DNA from: Paenibacillus whitsoniae
GTDB taxonomy: Bacteria > Bacillota > Bacilli > Paenibacillales > NBRC-103111
Assembly: GCF_003955665.1 (NCBI RefSeq)
Contig: NZ_RXHU01000027.1
Span: forward strand, 1-64,000
Direction of reading: 5' to 3'
DNA length: 64,000 bases
In this document: positions 43,320-52,665 of the stretch, piece by piece
Position numbering within the stretch: position 1 is the stretch's first letter
How the letters are laid out: every line of letters starts with the position of its first letter
Position numbers and translations under genes: made by a program
The notes under the pieces: generated by a model
The model's input: the letters and a program-made list of their open reading frames with translations, nothing else
Databases searched by the model: none
What the model was told of the DNA's origin: nothing

Positions 43320-43769
43320 CTACGCTAATAAAGACATGATCTCTTGCATAAAGGTTGTGCTGTTTTCTTTGCCGCGGCAGATCACAAGAATGGTGTCGTC
43401 ACCGCAAATCGTTCCCATCACGCCGCTCCACTCCAAACTGTCAAGCAGGGCGCAAATCGTGTTCGCGGTGCCCGGCAAGCATTTCATCACGACCAGATTA
43501 TCCGTATAATCAATCGAGACAAAATGGTCGCTAAGCGCCCGGCGCAGCCTCTGCATCGGATTGAAACGGGAGTCGGCGGGCATCGAGTACTTGTATCTGC
43601 CGTCATCGAGCGGTACCTTGATGAGATGAAGCTCTTTAATGTCGCGCGATACCGTCGCTTGCGTCACATGAAAGCCTGCGTCGCGCAGCGCTTCGACCAG
43701 CTCGTCCTGCGTTTCTATTTCATAGTTCGTAATGATTTCCCTGATTTTGACATGCCTCTGACCTTTCAT
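43320..43769 (-). CDS. argR: Arginine repressor ArgR/AhrC
   Basis: Hexameric arginine-dependent regulator of arginine synthesis and breakdown. The 149 residues have the winged helix ([20 protein letters not shown], then [13 protein letters not shown]) and the C-terminal arginine-binding core ([30 protein letters not shown]). The order tlyA-...-argR-recN matches B. subtilis yqxC-ahrC-recN. Confidence 0.96.
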   Translation of the reverse strand: MKGQRHVKIREIITNYEIETQDELVEALRDAGFHVTQATVSRDIKELHLIKVPLDDGRYKYSMPADSRFNPMQRLRRALSDHFVSIDYTDNLVVMKCLPGTANTICALLDSLEWSGVMGTICGDDTILVICRGKENSTTFMQEIMSLLA

Positions 43770-43770
43770 C

Positions 43771-44223
43771 CTACACCTCTATGTGAAAAGTGATTTTCTT
43801 GATTTTTTGCACAGCCATATCCACGTAAAGGATGCCTTCGGCTTCCGGATACATCAGGCTGTACGGCAGCAGCATCTCGCGCACACCGCTTCCGGTCATT
43901 TCCAGCGGTTTGCGTTCTCTTGCCACTTTGACTAGCAGGAGCTGCCCATCCTTTTCTGCGAAGTAGTCGATAAACAACCGGCTTTCCAGTACGTCACGGT
44001 CGTTAATCGTCATGGTGATTGGAATTTTCGTTTTCCCGGCAAGCACATCGAACCCTGCACCTTCCAGAAGCTCGACCACGTCATCCTGCGGCACATTGGC
44101 ATCGCTTGGCACACGAACTCGCTTCGGCATCGGACCCTTGAGCCATTTATTGAACCGCCAGAATAGAAAGCCCACGAAAATGATAAGGATTAACAAAATG
44201 ACTTTGACATCGCCTTGTTCCAC
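43771..44223 (-). CDS. Conserved hypothetical membrane-anchored protein
   Basis: A 150-residue protein with one N-terminal helix ([17 protein letters not shown]), a basic stretch ([11 protein letters not shown]) and a soluble domain with [20 protein letters not shown] and [24 protein letters not shown]. The domain suggests an endonuclease-like alpha/beta fold but I cannot name a family. GTG start behind GAGG. Its stop is one base from the argR start, so it is likely cotranscribed with tlyA and argR. Confidence 0.75.
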   Translation of the reverse strand: MEQGDVKVILLILIIFVGFLFWRFNKWLKGPMPKRVRVPSDANVPQDDVVELLEGAGFDVLAGKTKIPITMTINDRDVLESRLFIDYFAEKDGQLLLVKVARERKPLEMTGSGVREMLLPYSLMYPEAEGILYVDMAVQKIKKITFHIEV

Positions 44224-44326
44224 GTCCCTCACCTCGCCTAACTATTCGAGGGTGCGGATGAAAAATCCTTTTTAATCGGAAAAACTCATCTCCGGGCGCT
44301 CCAAACAAGCAGTCCCATTGATGAGT

Positions 44327-45157
44327 TTATTTGCCGTGCAATTTCTGCGATTCCTTCACAGTCTCAGCAATGATGACGTTCAGGTCAGTCGTTGCGGCGA
44401 GCGATTCCTCTTCGGAATTGCCCGCCCAATATGCGAGAAATTCAATATTGCCTTCTCCCCCGGTAATGGGCGAATACGTAAGGCCTTTCAGACGGAAGCC
44501 AAGCTCCTCCGCAAACGACAGAATCGTCCTCAACACGTCGATGTGAACGTCCGTGTCGCGCACGACACCCGATTTGCCTACCTTTTCACGGCCCGCCTCA
44601 AACTGCGGCTTAATCAGGGCCACAACCTGTCCCTGCTGTTGCAAGATCTCCTTCAGCGGCGGCAATATGATGCGCAGCGAAATGAATGAGACGTCGATGC
44701 TGGCAAAGTTCGGCCGCGGTCCCCCGAGATCTTCCGCTGTCGTGTATCGGAAATTCGTCCGTTCCATGACGCGTACTCGCTCGTCGTTCCGTAAGGACCA
44801 GTCGAGCTGGTTGTAGCCGACATCGACAGCGTAGACGAGCGACGCGCCGTGCTGCAGCGCACAATCGGTAAAGCCGCCTGTTGACGCCCCGATGTCAAGC
44901 ATGACTGCCCCGGCAACGTCAATGCCGAACTGCTTGAGCGCTTTCTCCAGCTTCAACCCGCCCCGGCTGACGTAAGGGTGAATCGCGCCTTTGACTTTCA
45001 ATGCCGCTTTGCGGCTTATTTTCATCCCGGGCTTATCCGCAGGCTCTTCGTCTGCAAAAACAAGGCCAGCCATAATGGCGGCCTTGGCTTTCTCTCTGCT
45101 TTCGAAATAGCCTTGCTCCAGGAGCAATACGTCTAACCGTTCTTTATCAGATGACAT
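44327..45157 (-). CDS. tlyA: TlyA-family rRNA (2'-O-cytidine) methyltransferase
   Basis: TlyA methylates ribose on 16S/23S rRNA cytidines; capreomycin acts through these sites. The 276 residues have an N-terminal S4 RNA-binding domain (RLDVLLLEQGYFESREKAKA) and a RrmJ-type methyltransferase fold with the SAM motif MLDIGASTGGFTDCALQ, VYAVDVGYNQL, and SLIKPQFE-like ALIKPQFEAGR. Earlier annotated as hemolysin in many genomes. Corresponds to B. subtilis YqxC. Confidence 0.94.
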   Translation of the reverse strand: MSSDKERLDVLLLEQGYFESREKAKAAIMAGLVFADEEPADKPGMKISRKAALKVKGAIHPYVSRGGLKLEKALKQFGIDVAGAVMLDIGASTGGFTDCALQHGASLVYAVDVGYNQLDWSLRNDERVRVMERTNFRYTTAEDLGGPRPNFASIDVSFISLRIILPPLKEILQQQGQVVALIKPQFEAGREKVGKSGVVRDTDVHIDVLRTILSFAEELGFRLKGLTYSPITGGEGNIEFLAYWAGNSEEESLAATTDLNVIIAETVKESQKLHGK

Positions 45158-45194
45158 ACCTGCTACGAGTCTCCTATTCGAATGCCCGCAAACG

Positions 45195-47081
45195 TCAAAC
45201 GCGCTGACGCTTGCGCGGCGTTAATGACTTAACTTCAGCGACAAGGTGCTCTACCGTCAGGCCGACTTCCTCGCGTTGTTCTTTCACACTACCATGCTCT
45301 ACAAAATAATCCGGAATTCCCATGACAGTCACATGCATGTTGAAATGCCGCTGCAAGGCATAGTATTCCATCACCGCGCTGCCGAAGCCGCCTTGAATCG
45401 CACCTTCCTCCATCGTGATGACCGGCAGCTCCTCTATCGCGAGCTGCTGCAAGAAAGACTCATCAAGCGGCTTGATGAAACGAGCATTGACGACGCGAAG
45501 CTGAATGCCTTCTTGGGCTAGCTGCTCTGCCGCTTCAAGCGCGATTTGCACCATCGGGCCTACGGCCAATACGGCGGCATGACCGCCTTCACGCAACGTT
45601 TCCCAGGTGCCGATAGGAATCGCCTTCGGCGGTGCTTCGATCGATACACCGGTTCCGCTGATCCGCGGATATCGGTAAGCGATCGGGCCATCGTTGTATT
45701 CTAGCGCCGTTTGCATCATATCGCGAAGCTCTTTCTCGTCCTTGGGCATCATGAGCACCATGTTCGGCAGTGATCGCAAGAAAGCGATGTCGTACACCCC
45801 TTGATGCGTCTCCCCGTCAGGGCCGACAAAGCCCGCGCGGTCGATGGCGAACACGACGTTCAGCTTAGGACGACAGATGTCGTGCACAACTTGGTCGTAT
45901 GCGCGTTGCAAGAACGTCGAGTAGACGGCGAATACCGGCTTAAGTCCTTCGCTCGCCATCCCCGCGCACAGCGTTGCCGCATGCTGCTCCGCAATGCCGA
46001 CATCGATCATGCGATTCGGGAAATGTTTCGCGAACTTGAGCAGCCCGGAACCGCCCGGCATTGCAGGCGTGACTGCGATAATACGTGAATCCTTTTCCGC
46101 AAGCTCGATCAGCGTGTTGCCGAAAACCTCCGTATACATCGGCGGCCCAGCGCTCTTGAGCACTTGGCCGGATTCAATTTTGTACGGTCCAAGGCCATGC
46201 CAAGTATGGGAGTCCTGCTCCGCGGGCGAGTAGCCTTTGCCTTTGGTCGTTACCACATGCACAAGCACGGGGCCGTTTATTTTCTCCGCTTGCTTGAGCG
46301 TATCCATCAGCACAGGAAGGTTGTGGCCGTCAACCGGGCCGATGTACGTAAAGCCGAGCTCTTCAAACCATACGCCGTTCAATACAAAATATTTGAGACT
46401 GTCCTTCAGCTTCTCCGCGGTTTTGGCCAGCGTGTCGCCGATGGCAGGGATTTTCTTCAGTAAATGTTCGACTTCTTCTTTCGCTTTCAAATAGTGACGA
46501 TCCGAGCGGATTTTGCTCAAATAATTATGAATCGCCCCGACGTTGGGCGCAATCGACATCTCGTTGTCATTCAAAATGACAATAATATTTTTCTTCTCAT
46601 GGCCGATATGGTTCATCGCTTCAAGCGCCATACCGCCGGTAATCGCGCCGTCGCCAATGATGGCTACGACTTTGTTATGCTCGCCTTTCAGATCCCGGGC
46701 CATCGCCATCCCCATCGCTGCGGACAGCGAAGTCGAGCTGTGTCCGGCTTCCCAGACGTCATGCTCGCTCTCGGAGCGTTTGACGAACCCGCAAAGTCCC
46801 TTGTACTTCCGCAAGGTGTCGAATTTGTCTCTGCGGCCGGTTAAAATTTTATGCACGTACGCCTGATGGCCCACGTCAAAAATCAGTTTATCATACGGGC
46901 TGTGGAACAGAGTGTGTAAAGCGATCGTAAGCTCAACCACGCCTAAGTTAGGAGCCAAATGGCCACCTGTGACGGAAAGCTTTTCAATTAGAAATTGACG
47001 TATTTCACCTGCCAACGTCTCAAGCTCCGACATCGATAACCGCTTCAAGTCCTCAGGCCGATTGATTTGTTCGAGCAGCAC
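45195..47081 (-). CDS. dxs: 1-deoxy-D-xylulose-5-phosphate synthase
   Basis: First step of the MEP isoprenoid pathway, condensing pyruvate and glyceraldehyde 3-phosphate. The 628 residues show [32 protein letters not shown], the thiamine-diphosphate motif [35 protein letters not shown] and the C-terminal transketolase domain. GTG start behind GAGGA. Upstream neighbour is ispA, as is common. Confidence 0.97.
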   Translation of the reverse strand: MLLEQINRPEDLKRLSMSELETLAGEIRQFLIEKLSVTGGHLAPNLGVVELTIALHTLFHSPYDKLIFDVGHQAYVHKILTGRRDKFDTLRKYKGLCGFVKRSESEHDVWEAGHSSTSLSAAMGMAMARDLKGEHNKVVAIIGDGAITGGMALEAMNHIGHEKKNIIVILNDNEMSIAPNVGAIHNYLSKIRSDRHYLKAKEEVEHLLKKIPAIGDTLAKTAEKLKDSLKYFVLNGVWFEELGFTYIGPVDGHNLPVLMDTLKQAEKINGPVLVHVVTTKGKGYSPAEQDSHTWHGLGPYKIESGQVLKSAGPPMYTEVFGNTLIELAEKDSRIIAVTPAMPGGSGLLKFAKHFPNRMIDVGIAEQHAATLCAGMASEGLKPVFAVYSTFLQRAYDQVVHDICRPKLNVVFAIDRAGFVGPDGETHQGVYDIAFLRSLPNMVLMMPKDEKELRDMMQTALEYNDGPIAYRYPRISGTGVSIEAPPKAIPIGTWETLREGGHAAVLAVGPMVQIALEAAEQLAQEGIQLRVVNARFIKPLDESFLQQLAIEELPVITMEEGAIQGGFGSAVMEYYALQRHFNMHVTVMGIPDYFVEHGSVKEQREEVGLTVEHLVAEVKSLTPRKRQRV

Positions 47082-47197
47082 GCTTGTTTCCTCACTTTCT
47101 CCTCGTGAAAATGCTAAGATTTCACCATTATATCATAAAATCGCTATTACGTATAAAATCGTGCTGTAACCAGGGCAATTTGTGAATTCCCCTAGCT

Positions 47198-48106
47198 TTA
47201 ATGGTCGCGTTTCATGAGGTAATCCGCGAGCTGCAATAGCCGCTCCGCATTCGGCAGCTTCGCTTCCTCCAGCGCTTGCTTGGCTTGCGAAGTTAAGCTG
47301 CGCACCATGTTTTCGGAAGCTTCCATGCCAATAAAGTATGGATACGTCACTTTCATCTGCTTCTCGTCGCTCTTCACCGGCTTGCCGAGCTTCGACTCGT
47401 CGCCGATAATATCCAAAATATCGTCCTGAATTTGAAAAGCAAGACCTAGCGCGTCGCCGAATGCCGTAAGTGCGTTCAGCTGCTCCGGCGTCGCGCCTGC
47501 AATATGACCGCCTGCACGAAGCGAAAACACCATGAGATCGCTCGTTTTGTGCCGATGAATAAACGTTAGTTCCTCCAGGCTCGTGATGCCTTGCTCACCC
47601 AGCATATCCGCCGCCTGGCCGCCGACCATTCCTCTCGCTCCCGCATAGGCCGCCAGCTCCTCGGTAATCGCCAACACCCGCTCGGCAGGCGCGCCATGCA
47701 CCTTGTGGGCCAGCGCGACGCTGTAGAACGCCTGCGTCAGCAACGCATCCCCGGCCAAAATAGCCATCGCCTCTCCGTACACCTTATGATTCGTCAGCTT
47801 CCCTCGGCGATAGTCGTCATTGTCCATCGCTGGCAGATCGTCATGCACCAACGAATACGTGTGCACCATCTCAATCGCCAAGGCGACCGGCAGTGCCGCA
47901 GCATGGGAGCCGCCAAACGCTTCAGAGGCGGCCAACACGAGAATCGGTCTAAGCCGCTTCCCGCCGGCCATTAAGGAATAATTCATGGCTTCCCGCAAAA
48001 GGGCTGGCACCTGCCACTCCGCCGGCAAGGCGAGGAGCAGTTCCGATTCAATTTGTTCGGCATGGGATGAGATATATGTATGAATGTCGGACGTCGTTTT
48101 ATTCAA
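47198..48106 (-). CDS. ispA: Polyprenyl (farnesyl) diphosphate synthase
   Basis: Chain elongation of isopentenyl units to farnesyl diphosphate. The 302 residues have GGKRLRPILVLAA, the first aspartate motif LVHDDLPAMDNDDYRRG, and the second FQIQDDILDIIGDESKLGK. Length and motif spacing are those of bacterial short-chain synthases. Two bases after xseB, so cotranscribed with it. Confidence 0.95.
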   Translation of the reverse strand: MNKTTSDIHTYISSHAEQIESELLLALPAEWQVPALLREAMNYSLMAGGKRLRPILVLAASEAFGGSHAAALPVALAIEMVHTYSLVHDDLPAMDNDDYRRGKLTNHKVYGEAMAILAGDALLTQAFYSVALAHKVHGAPAERVLAITEELAAYAGARGMVGGQAADMLGEQGITSLEELTFIHRHKTSDLMVFSLRAGGHIAGATPEQLNALTAFGDALGLAFQIQDDILDIIGDESKLGKPVKSDEKQMKVTYPYFIGMEASENMVRSLTSQAKQALEEAKLPNAERLLQLADYLMKRDH

Positions 48107-48108
48107 GC

Positions 48109-48360
48109 TTAATTCCCCTTATCTTCCAAGACCGCTTGGAAAGGCTTGCGCGTTACGCCAGCTTCCCCTTCCACCAGCATCTCGATTTTCTTCTCGACTT
48201 GCTCCAGCTTCACACCGCACAGGTGGGACAGCCGAACACCTTCCTGATACAGCTCTATCGCTTTCTCCAGTGGCACATCACCGCTCTCGAGCTGGGCAAC
48301 GATGCGCTCCAACTGCTCGATCGCCGTTTCAAAGCTTTCTTCGGTTTCTTTAATCGACAT
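48109..48360 (-). CDS. xseB: Exodeoxyribonuclease VII, small subunit
   Basis: The 83-residue protein (SFETAIEQLERIVAQLESGD then VPLEKAIELYQEGVRLS) is the typical helical hairpin XseB. Overlaps the end of xseA by 11 bases. Confidence 0.95.
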   Translation of the reverse strand: MSIKETEESFETAIEQLERIVAQLESGDVPLEKAIELYQEGVRLSHLCGVKLEQVEKKIEMLVEGEAGVTRKPFQAVLEDKGN

Positions 48361-49717
48361 CCTTGTTCTCCTCCATCCCCGCTACTTGAACATGTACGCG
48401 TCCATCCTTCAATCGAAGGGTGAGACGATCCCCGATCTTCACCTGCTTGACCGACCTGACGAGCTCCGTCTCCCCCTCGTCATAGGCCAAACTGTAGCCC
48501 CGCTGCATAATCTTCAGCGGGCTCAGCGCGTCCAGATGACGGACGCGGCTCTGCCACTCCTGCTTCTTCGCTCGCAGGAGCGTCTGCATGGCCGTGTGCA
48601 TCTGGCGGCTGGCGGTACCCAGCCGCTGGCGCGCATGCACGGCCTGCTCGGCCGGGGAGACGCCGGAGAGTCTGCGCTCCAGCTTCAATCGGCGCTGCGC
48701 CAGCTCCGCGAGGCGCTGCCGCATCCGGTAACCGAGCTGCTCCGCCAGCCGGTCGAGCCGCTCCGCAGGCTGCTGTAGCAGCTGCCTGCGCGGGTTCGTC
48801 AGGAACGGCGAGCGCTGCGCGCGCGCGAGCCGTTCCTGCTTGCGCCGCAGCTGCTGGAGCAGGCCATAGTGCGAGCGCTGCGCGAGCTGCGACAGCTGCT
48901 GCTTCAGCTCGAGGTGGTGCGGCACCGCGAGCTCGGCCGCGGCCGTCGGCGTCGGCGCCCGCAGATCGGCGACGAAGTCCGCGATCGTGAAGTCCGTCTC
49001 GTGGCCGACGGCCGAGATGACGGGGATCGCGGAAGCGCCGATCGCCCGGGCTACGGCTTCCTCGTTGAACGCCCAGAGCTCCTCGAGGGAGCCGCCGCCG
49101 CGGCCCACAATGAGCACGTCGGCTTCACCGAGGCGGTTCATGGCTTCGATCGCCTTGACGATCGAAGGCGCCGCTCCTGTGCCCTGTACGAGGACAGGGT
49201 ACAGAAGAATCGGCACCGCGGGGAAGCGCCGCTGCAGCGTGATCATAATATCCCGCACAGCCGCGCCCGTCGGGGACGTAATGACACCGATGGCCCGCGG
49301 AAAACGCGGGATCGGTCTCTTGCGCTCGGCAGCGAAGAGCCCTTCGCCTTCCAGCTTCTTTTTCAGCTGCTCATACGCTAAAAATAGACTGCCGATGCCA
49401 TCAGGCTGCATCGACGTCACGTAGAACTGGTACGCGCCATCTCGTTCATAGACGGAAATATTGCCGCGTGCCAGCACCTTTGTGCCTTCCTTCGGGATAA
49501 AGCCGAGGCGCTGATTGTGAGATGCGAACATGATGCTCTTGAGCCGTCCATCCGCGTCTTTCAGCGTAAAATACATGTGCCCGCTGGAATGATGCGTGAA
49601 ATTGGATATTTCCCCGCGCACCCAGACGTCCTGCAGGCGAAAGTCGCCTTCCAGGAGCAGCTTGATATAGCGGTTGACCTCCTTGACGGAGAAAACCTTC
49701 GATTCGTTCCTCGCCAT
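48350..49717 (-). CDS. xseA: Exodeoxyribonuclease VII, large subunit
   Basis: Processive single-strand exonuclease with XseB. The 455 residues have an N-terminal OB fold (VWVRGEISNFTHHSSGHMYF, ARGNISVYERDGAYQFYV), a catalytic core (AIGVITSPTGAAVRDI, LIVGRGGGSLEELWAFNEE, SAVGHETDFTIADFVADLRA) and an Arg/Leu/Gln-rich coiled coil (about 285-395). That coiled-coil DNA is unusually GC-rich compared with the flanks. Confidence 0.96.
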   Translation of the reverse strand: MARNESKVFSVKEVNRYIKLLLEGDFRLQDVWVRGEISNFTHHSSGHMYFTLKDADGRLKSIMFASHNQRLGFIPKEGTKVLARGNISVYERDGAYQFYVTSMQPDGIGSLFLAYEQLKKKLEGEGLFAAERKRPIPRFPRAIGVITSPTGAAVRDIMITLQRRFPAVPILLYPVLVQGTGAAPSIVKAIEAMNRLGEADVLIVGRGGGSLEELWAFNEEAVARAIGASAIPVISAVGHETDFTIADFVADLRAPTPTAAAELAVPHHLELKQQLSQLAQRSHYGLLQQLRRKQERLARAQRSPFLTNPRRQLLQQPAERLDRLAEQLGYRMRQRLAELAQRRLKLERRLSGVSPAEQAVHARQRLGTASRQMHTAMQTLLRAKKQEWQSRVRHLDALSPLKIMQRGYSLAYDEGETELVRSVKQVKIGDRLTLRLKDGRVHVQVAGMEENKDVD

Positions 49718-49724
49718 CGGCCGC

Positions 49725-50591
49725 TTATACGCTCACGCTGACGCCGGCTTTGCGCGCGGCCGCATCAACCGTGTTGCGCAGCAGCATCGTGATCGTCATC
49801 GGACCGACGCAGCCCGGTACAGGTGTAATGGCACTTGCGACTTCTTTCACCGCTTCAAAGTCGACATCGCCGGTCAACTTGCCGTTCTCCGGACGGTTCA
49901 TGCCGACGTCGATGACGACAGCACCCGGCTTTACATGGTTCGCGCCGATCAGGTGCGCTTTGCCGACCGCGACAACGAGAATGTCCGCTTGTTTCGTAAT
50001 CTCTTCCATGTTCGGCGTGCGGGAGTGCACAACGGTCACCGTTGCATGCTCGCGCAGCAGCAGCATCGCCATCGGCTTGCCGACGATATTGCTTCGACCT
50101 ACGACAACAGCGTGTTTACCGGCAATTTGTACGCCCGTCCGCTTCAAAATCTCGATAACACCATGCGGTGTACAAGGCTTCATACCGTCTTTGCCGATCA
50201 TCAGGTTCCCCACGTTAACCGGGTGGAAGCAATCCACATCTTTCGCCGGATCGATTTCGTCGACGACCGCTTCTTCATCGATGTGCTTCGGCAGCGGAGA
50301 CTGAACGAGGATGCCATGAATTTGATCGTTACGGTTAAACCCATGAATTAACTCGATCAGCTCTTCCTGTGTCGTCGATGCCGGCAGCGCGTGAACTTCC
50401 GAATAGATGCCCACTTCATCGCAGGATTTGGCTTTGTTACGCACGTATACTTGTGAAGCGGGATCTTCCCCGACAATAATGACGACGAGCCCGGGCTGAT
50501 TGCCCTTCGCCGTTAAGGCAGCCGCATCCGCTTTGATTTCCTCACGAATGGAACCTACTAATTCTTTCCCGTTGATCACTTGCGCTGACAT
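49725..50591 (-). CDS. folD: Methylenetetrahydrofolate dehydrogenase / cyclohydrolase
   Basis: Interconverts methylene-, methenyl- and 10-formyl-tetrahydrofolate. The 288 residues show the catalytic YVRNKAKSCDEVGI (Tyr and Lys), GILVQSPLPKHID, and the NADP site VVGRSNIVGKPMAMLLL. Seven bases upstream of xseA. Confidence 0.97.
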   Translation of the reverse strand: MSAQVINGKELVGSIREEIKADAAALTAKGNQPGLVVIIVGEDPASQVYVRNKAKSCDEVGIYSEVHALPASTTQEELIELIHGFNRNDQIHGILVQSPLPKHIDEEAVVDEIDPAKDVDCFHPVNVGNLMIGKDGMKPCTPHGVIEILKRTGVQIAGKHAVVVGRSNIVGKPMAMLLLREHATVTVVHSRTPNMEEITKQADILVVAVGKAHLIGANHVKPGAVVIDVGMNRPENGKLTGDVDFEAVKEVASAITPVPGCVGPMTITMLLRNTVDAAARKAGVSVSV

Positions 50592-50659
50592 GTGTTTCTC
50601 CCCCTAGACCGGATTAATTTATAATAAATACAGGATGAATGACAGCATAAACGCTTGGA

Positions 50660-51121
50660 TTACTGCGTGCGAAGCACTTTGCCTTTCAGCGTCTCGACTT
50701 CTTTAATCATTTTGCCCAGCACACCGTTAACGAACTTGCCTGAATCGTCAATGCCATAATGCTTGGCGATCTCGATGGCTTCATTGACGACAACTTTAGG
50801 AGGAACATCGTCGCGGTATAGCATTTCATACGCAGCAAGACGCAGCACTTCCCGATCGATGCGGGACAGCCTGTCCATCGCCCAACCTTTTAAATATTCT
50901 TCCAAAATTTCATCAATAAGCACTTTATTGCGGGAGGTGCCGTCCACCAGCTCCATCACATACACGGGTTCGATCTTCGTCCCGGCTAGATCCAATCCGG
51001 CCTCATTATCGTGCTCAGCCTCGAAAATCGAGATCCGCACCGCATCTTCGGCCGAAGCTTCATTCATTTGAATTTGGTATAAACTCTGTACTGCCAGTTC
51101 ACGTGCCACTCTGCGCTTCAT
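50660..51121 (-). CDS. nusB: Transcription antitermination factor NusB
   Basis: Binds boxA RNA with NusE in rRNA antitermination. The 153-residue all-helical protein begins MKRRVARELAVQSLYQIQMN and contains LLAAYEMLYRDDVPPKVVVN-type sequence (VLRLAAYEMLYRDDVP) and EIAKHYGIDDSGKFVNGVLG. AGGAGGAACAGA precedes the ATG. Follows the asp23/amaP genes, with a hairpin between. Confidence 0.95.
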   Translation of the reverse strand: MKRRVARELAVQSLYQIQMNEASAEDAVRISIFEAEHDNEAGLDLAGTKIEPVYVMELVDGTSRNKVLIDEILEEYLKGWAMDRLSRIDREVLRLAAYEMLYRDDVPPKVVVNEAIEIAKHYGIDDSGKFVNGVLGKMIKEVETLKGKVLRTQ

Positions 51122-51143
51122 TCTGTTCCTCCTAAAAGTGAGA

Positions 51144-51179
51144 GTTCAAAAAGTCGGGTCAATAGACGACTTCTTGAAC
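51144..51179. repeat. Short hairpin made of the MITE-like element ends
   Basis: GTTCAAAAAGTCGGGTC, a 4-base loop, and GACGACTTCTTGAAC. The arms match the 13-bp terminal inverted repeats of the elements flanking ald, joined head to head without an interior. It lies 23 bases before nusB and may act as a terminator or leader hairpin. Confidence 0.65.
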
Positions 51180-51261
51180 TTCCTCTTAAAAACTCTTTCT
51201 CCTAGTATACGTCAAATTGAACCCAATCCAAACAAAAAAATCCATGGATGAACCAGGGATT

Positions 51262-51489
51262 TTAGCGAAACATTCTCCATTTTTGGGTGAGATAGCGCCA
51301 AATGTCTTCCAACATGAAAAAACTTTCTTTCCGATCCAGTTTGTAGCCGACATAAAAACCGATCAGCACAATAAAACCGAAAATCAACATATCCCAGAAG
51401 CCAAAAAATAAATAGATGAATCCGAAGAAAATACCTGCTGCGACGCCGATCACTTTACCCCTATGGAATTCCCACAGCTCATTCCACAT
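51262..51489 (-). CDS. DUF2273 small membrane protein of the Asp23 operon
   Basis: 75 residues, with two close hydrophobic segments (KVIGVAAGIFFGFIYLFF and MLIFGFIVLIGFYVGY) and a basic/aromatic tail; the DUF2273 pattern. Members accompany AmaP and Asp23/Gls24 in Gram-positive envelope-stress operons. 15 bases after amaP. Function unknown. Confidence 0.85.
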   Translation of the reverse strand: MWNELWEFHRGKVIGVAAGIFFGFIYLFFGFWDMLIFGFIVLIGFYVGYKLDRKESFFMLEDIWRYLTQKWRMFR

Positions 51490-51504
51490 CTTGTGGATTC
51501 ACCT

Positions 51505-52065
51505 CTATTCGACTCGGCTTTTAAACGTAGGTGCGGACTGCACGATGTTGGCTACGAATACGGTTACGGCAGCTACAGGAATGCCCGTGATCTCTTCGAT
51601 ATAGCTTTTCACAGTCCCCTGCATCTCTTCCGTCAATTCCGGAATCGAGCTTTCGCCGTCGACGATGGTTCTGATCGTAATTTCCAGACCGGCTTGGTTC
51701 ACCCGTACGCGCGCGCGCAAATCTTTGGTCCCTTTGGTGCGTCCCGCCGCTTTGAGCGACAAATTCTCGACCGTTTCAATCGAGATGCGGATATCCCCGA
51801 AGTCGGTTCTCTGGTCGATGGAAGGCACTTGCGCACGGCCAGGGCGAAGGGTCAAAATAATGAAGCGCACCGCAATCAGCAGCACGATCACGCTGACGAT
51901 AATCGCCGCATACGCATAGCTTTTGTCATAGTAAAAGTTGTGAAGCGTCTGACTTGCCTGTTCAAGAGGGATCCAGCTGGACGCTGTCACCAATACGAAG
52001 ATCGCTGCAACGAAAATAATGAGGCTGAAAATTAACAGCAAGAGCCTGTCCACAATTTTACCCAC
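51505..52065 (-). CDS. amaP: Alkaline shock response membrane anchor AmaP
   Basis: AmaP tethers Asp23 filaments to the membrane. The 186 residues have two N-terminal helices (about 6-26 and 52-72) and a C-terminal Asp23-like domain (ISIETVENLSLKAAGRTKGT, VNQAGLEITIRTIVDGESSI, YIEEITGIPVAAVTVFVANI). Downstream of the asp23 gene. Confidence 0.87.
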   Translation of the reverse strand: MGKIVDRLLLLIFSLIIFVAAIFVLVTASSWIPLEQASQTLHNFYYDKSYAYAAIIVSVIVLLIAVRFIILTLRPGRAQVPSIDQRTDFGDIRISIETVENLSLKAAGRTKGTKDLRARVRVNQAGLEITIRTIVDGESSIPELTEEMQGTVKSYIEEITGIPVAAVTVFVANIVQSAPTFKSRVE

Positions 52066-52088
52066 GAACGTTGTCCCCTTCCAAGTTA

Positions 52089-52119
52089 GGAAACCCCCTG
52101 CAACCTGTAGGGGGTTTCC
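52089..52119 (-). terminator. Strong hairpin between asp23 and amaP
   Basis: GGAAACCCCCT and AGGGGGTTTCC form an 11-bp stem. There is no clear T-tract beyond the stem, so it could attenuate rather than end transcription. Confidence 0.65.
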
Positions 52120-52146
52120 ATGGTCCTTATGGCTTGCGGCTTCTGC

Positions 52147-52560
52147 CTACTTCACACGACCGGCAGGAGCAACTTCTTCTTCCGACGGCTTATCCGCCTG
52201 TTTGAAATGTACATCGTGAATGTGGACGTTGACCTCAACAACACTCAAACCCGTCATCGATTCAATCGCTGTCTTCACGTTATTTTGAATATCGCTTGCA
52301 ACCTCAGGAATCCGATTTCCATACTCAACAATAATGGAAACGTCGATGGCAGCCTCACGTTGACCAACATCCACCTTTACGCCTTTGGACAAATTCTTGC
52401 GTCCAAGCAGCTCAGCAATGCCTCCGGCCAATCCACCGCTCATTCCCGCAACGCCCGGCACTTCCACTGTTGCCAAGCCGGCAATGATTTCGATAACCTC
52501 GGGGGCAATCTGAATGCTGCCCATGTCTGTTCTGACGTAATCCGGAGCGATTGTGCTCAT
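52147..52560 (-). CDS. yqhY: Asp23/Gls24 family envelope stress response protein (YqhY-like)
   Basis: 137 residues with the Asp23 pattern: IQIAPEVIEIIAGLATVEVP, GVAGMSGG, VDVGQREAAIDVSIIVEYG and VVEVNVHIHDVHF. In B. subtilis yqhY lies between accC and nusB and is linked to acetyl-CoA carboxylase regulation; the location is the same here, but with amaP and DUF2273 added downstream. Confidence 0.92.
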   Translation of the reverse strand: MSTIAPDYVRTDMGSIQIAPEVIEIIAGLATVEVPGVAGMSGGLAGGIAELLGRKNLSKGVKVDVGQREAAIDVSIIVEYGNRIPEVASDIQNNVKTAIESMTGLSVVEVNVHIHDVHFKQADKPSEEEVAPAGRVK

Positions 52561-52665
52561 TGTGGCACCTCCTAAGATTTATTCAAACCTATGATGAACA
52601 ATTTGGAAAAGCTACCTTAATTCATTAGTATAGCATTTTGGCAAAATTATGACAAATGGTTGTCT

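Noticed and set aside
44327-45157. Hemolysin
   Set aside because: Older label for TlyA; the S4 plus methyltransferase architecture supports rRNA modification.
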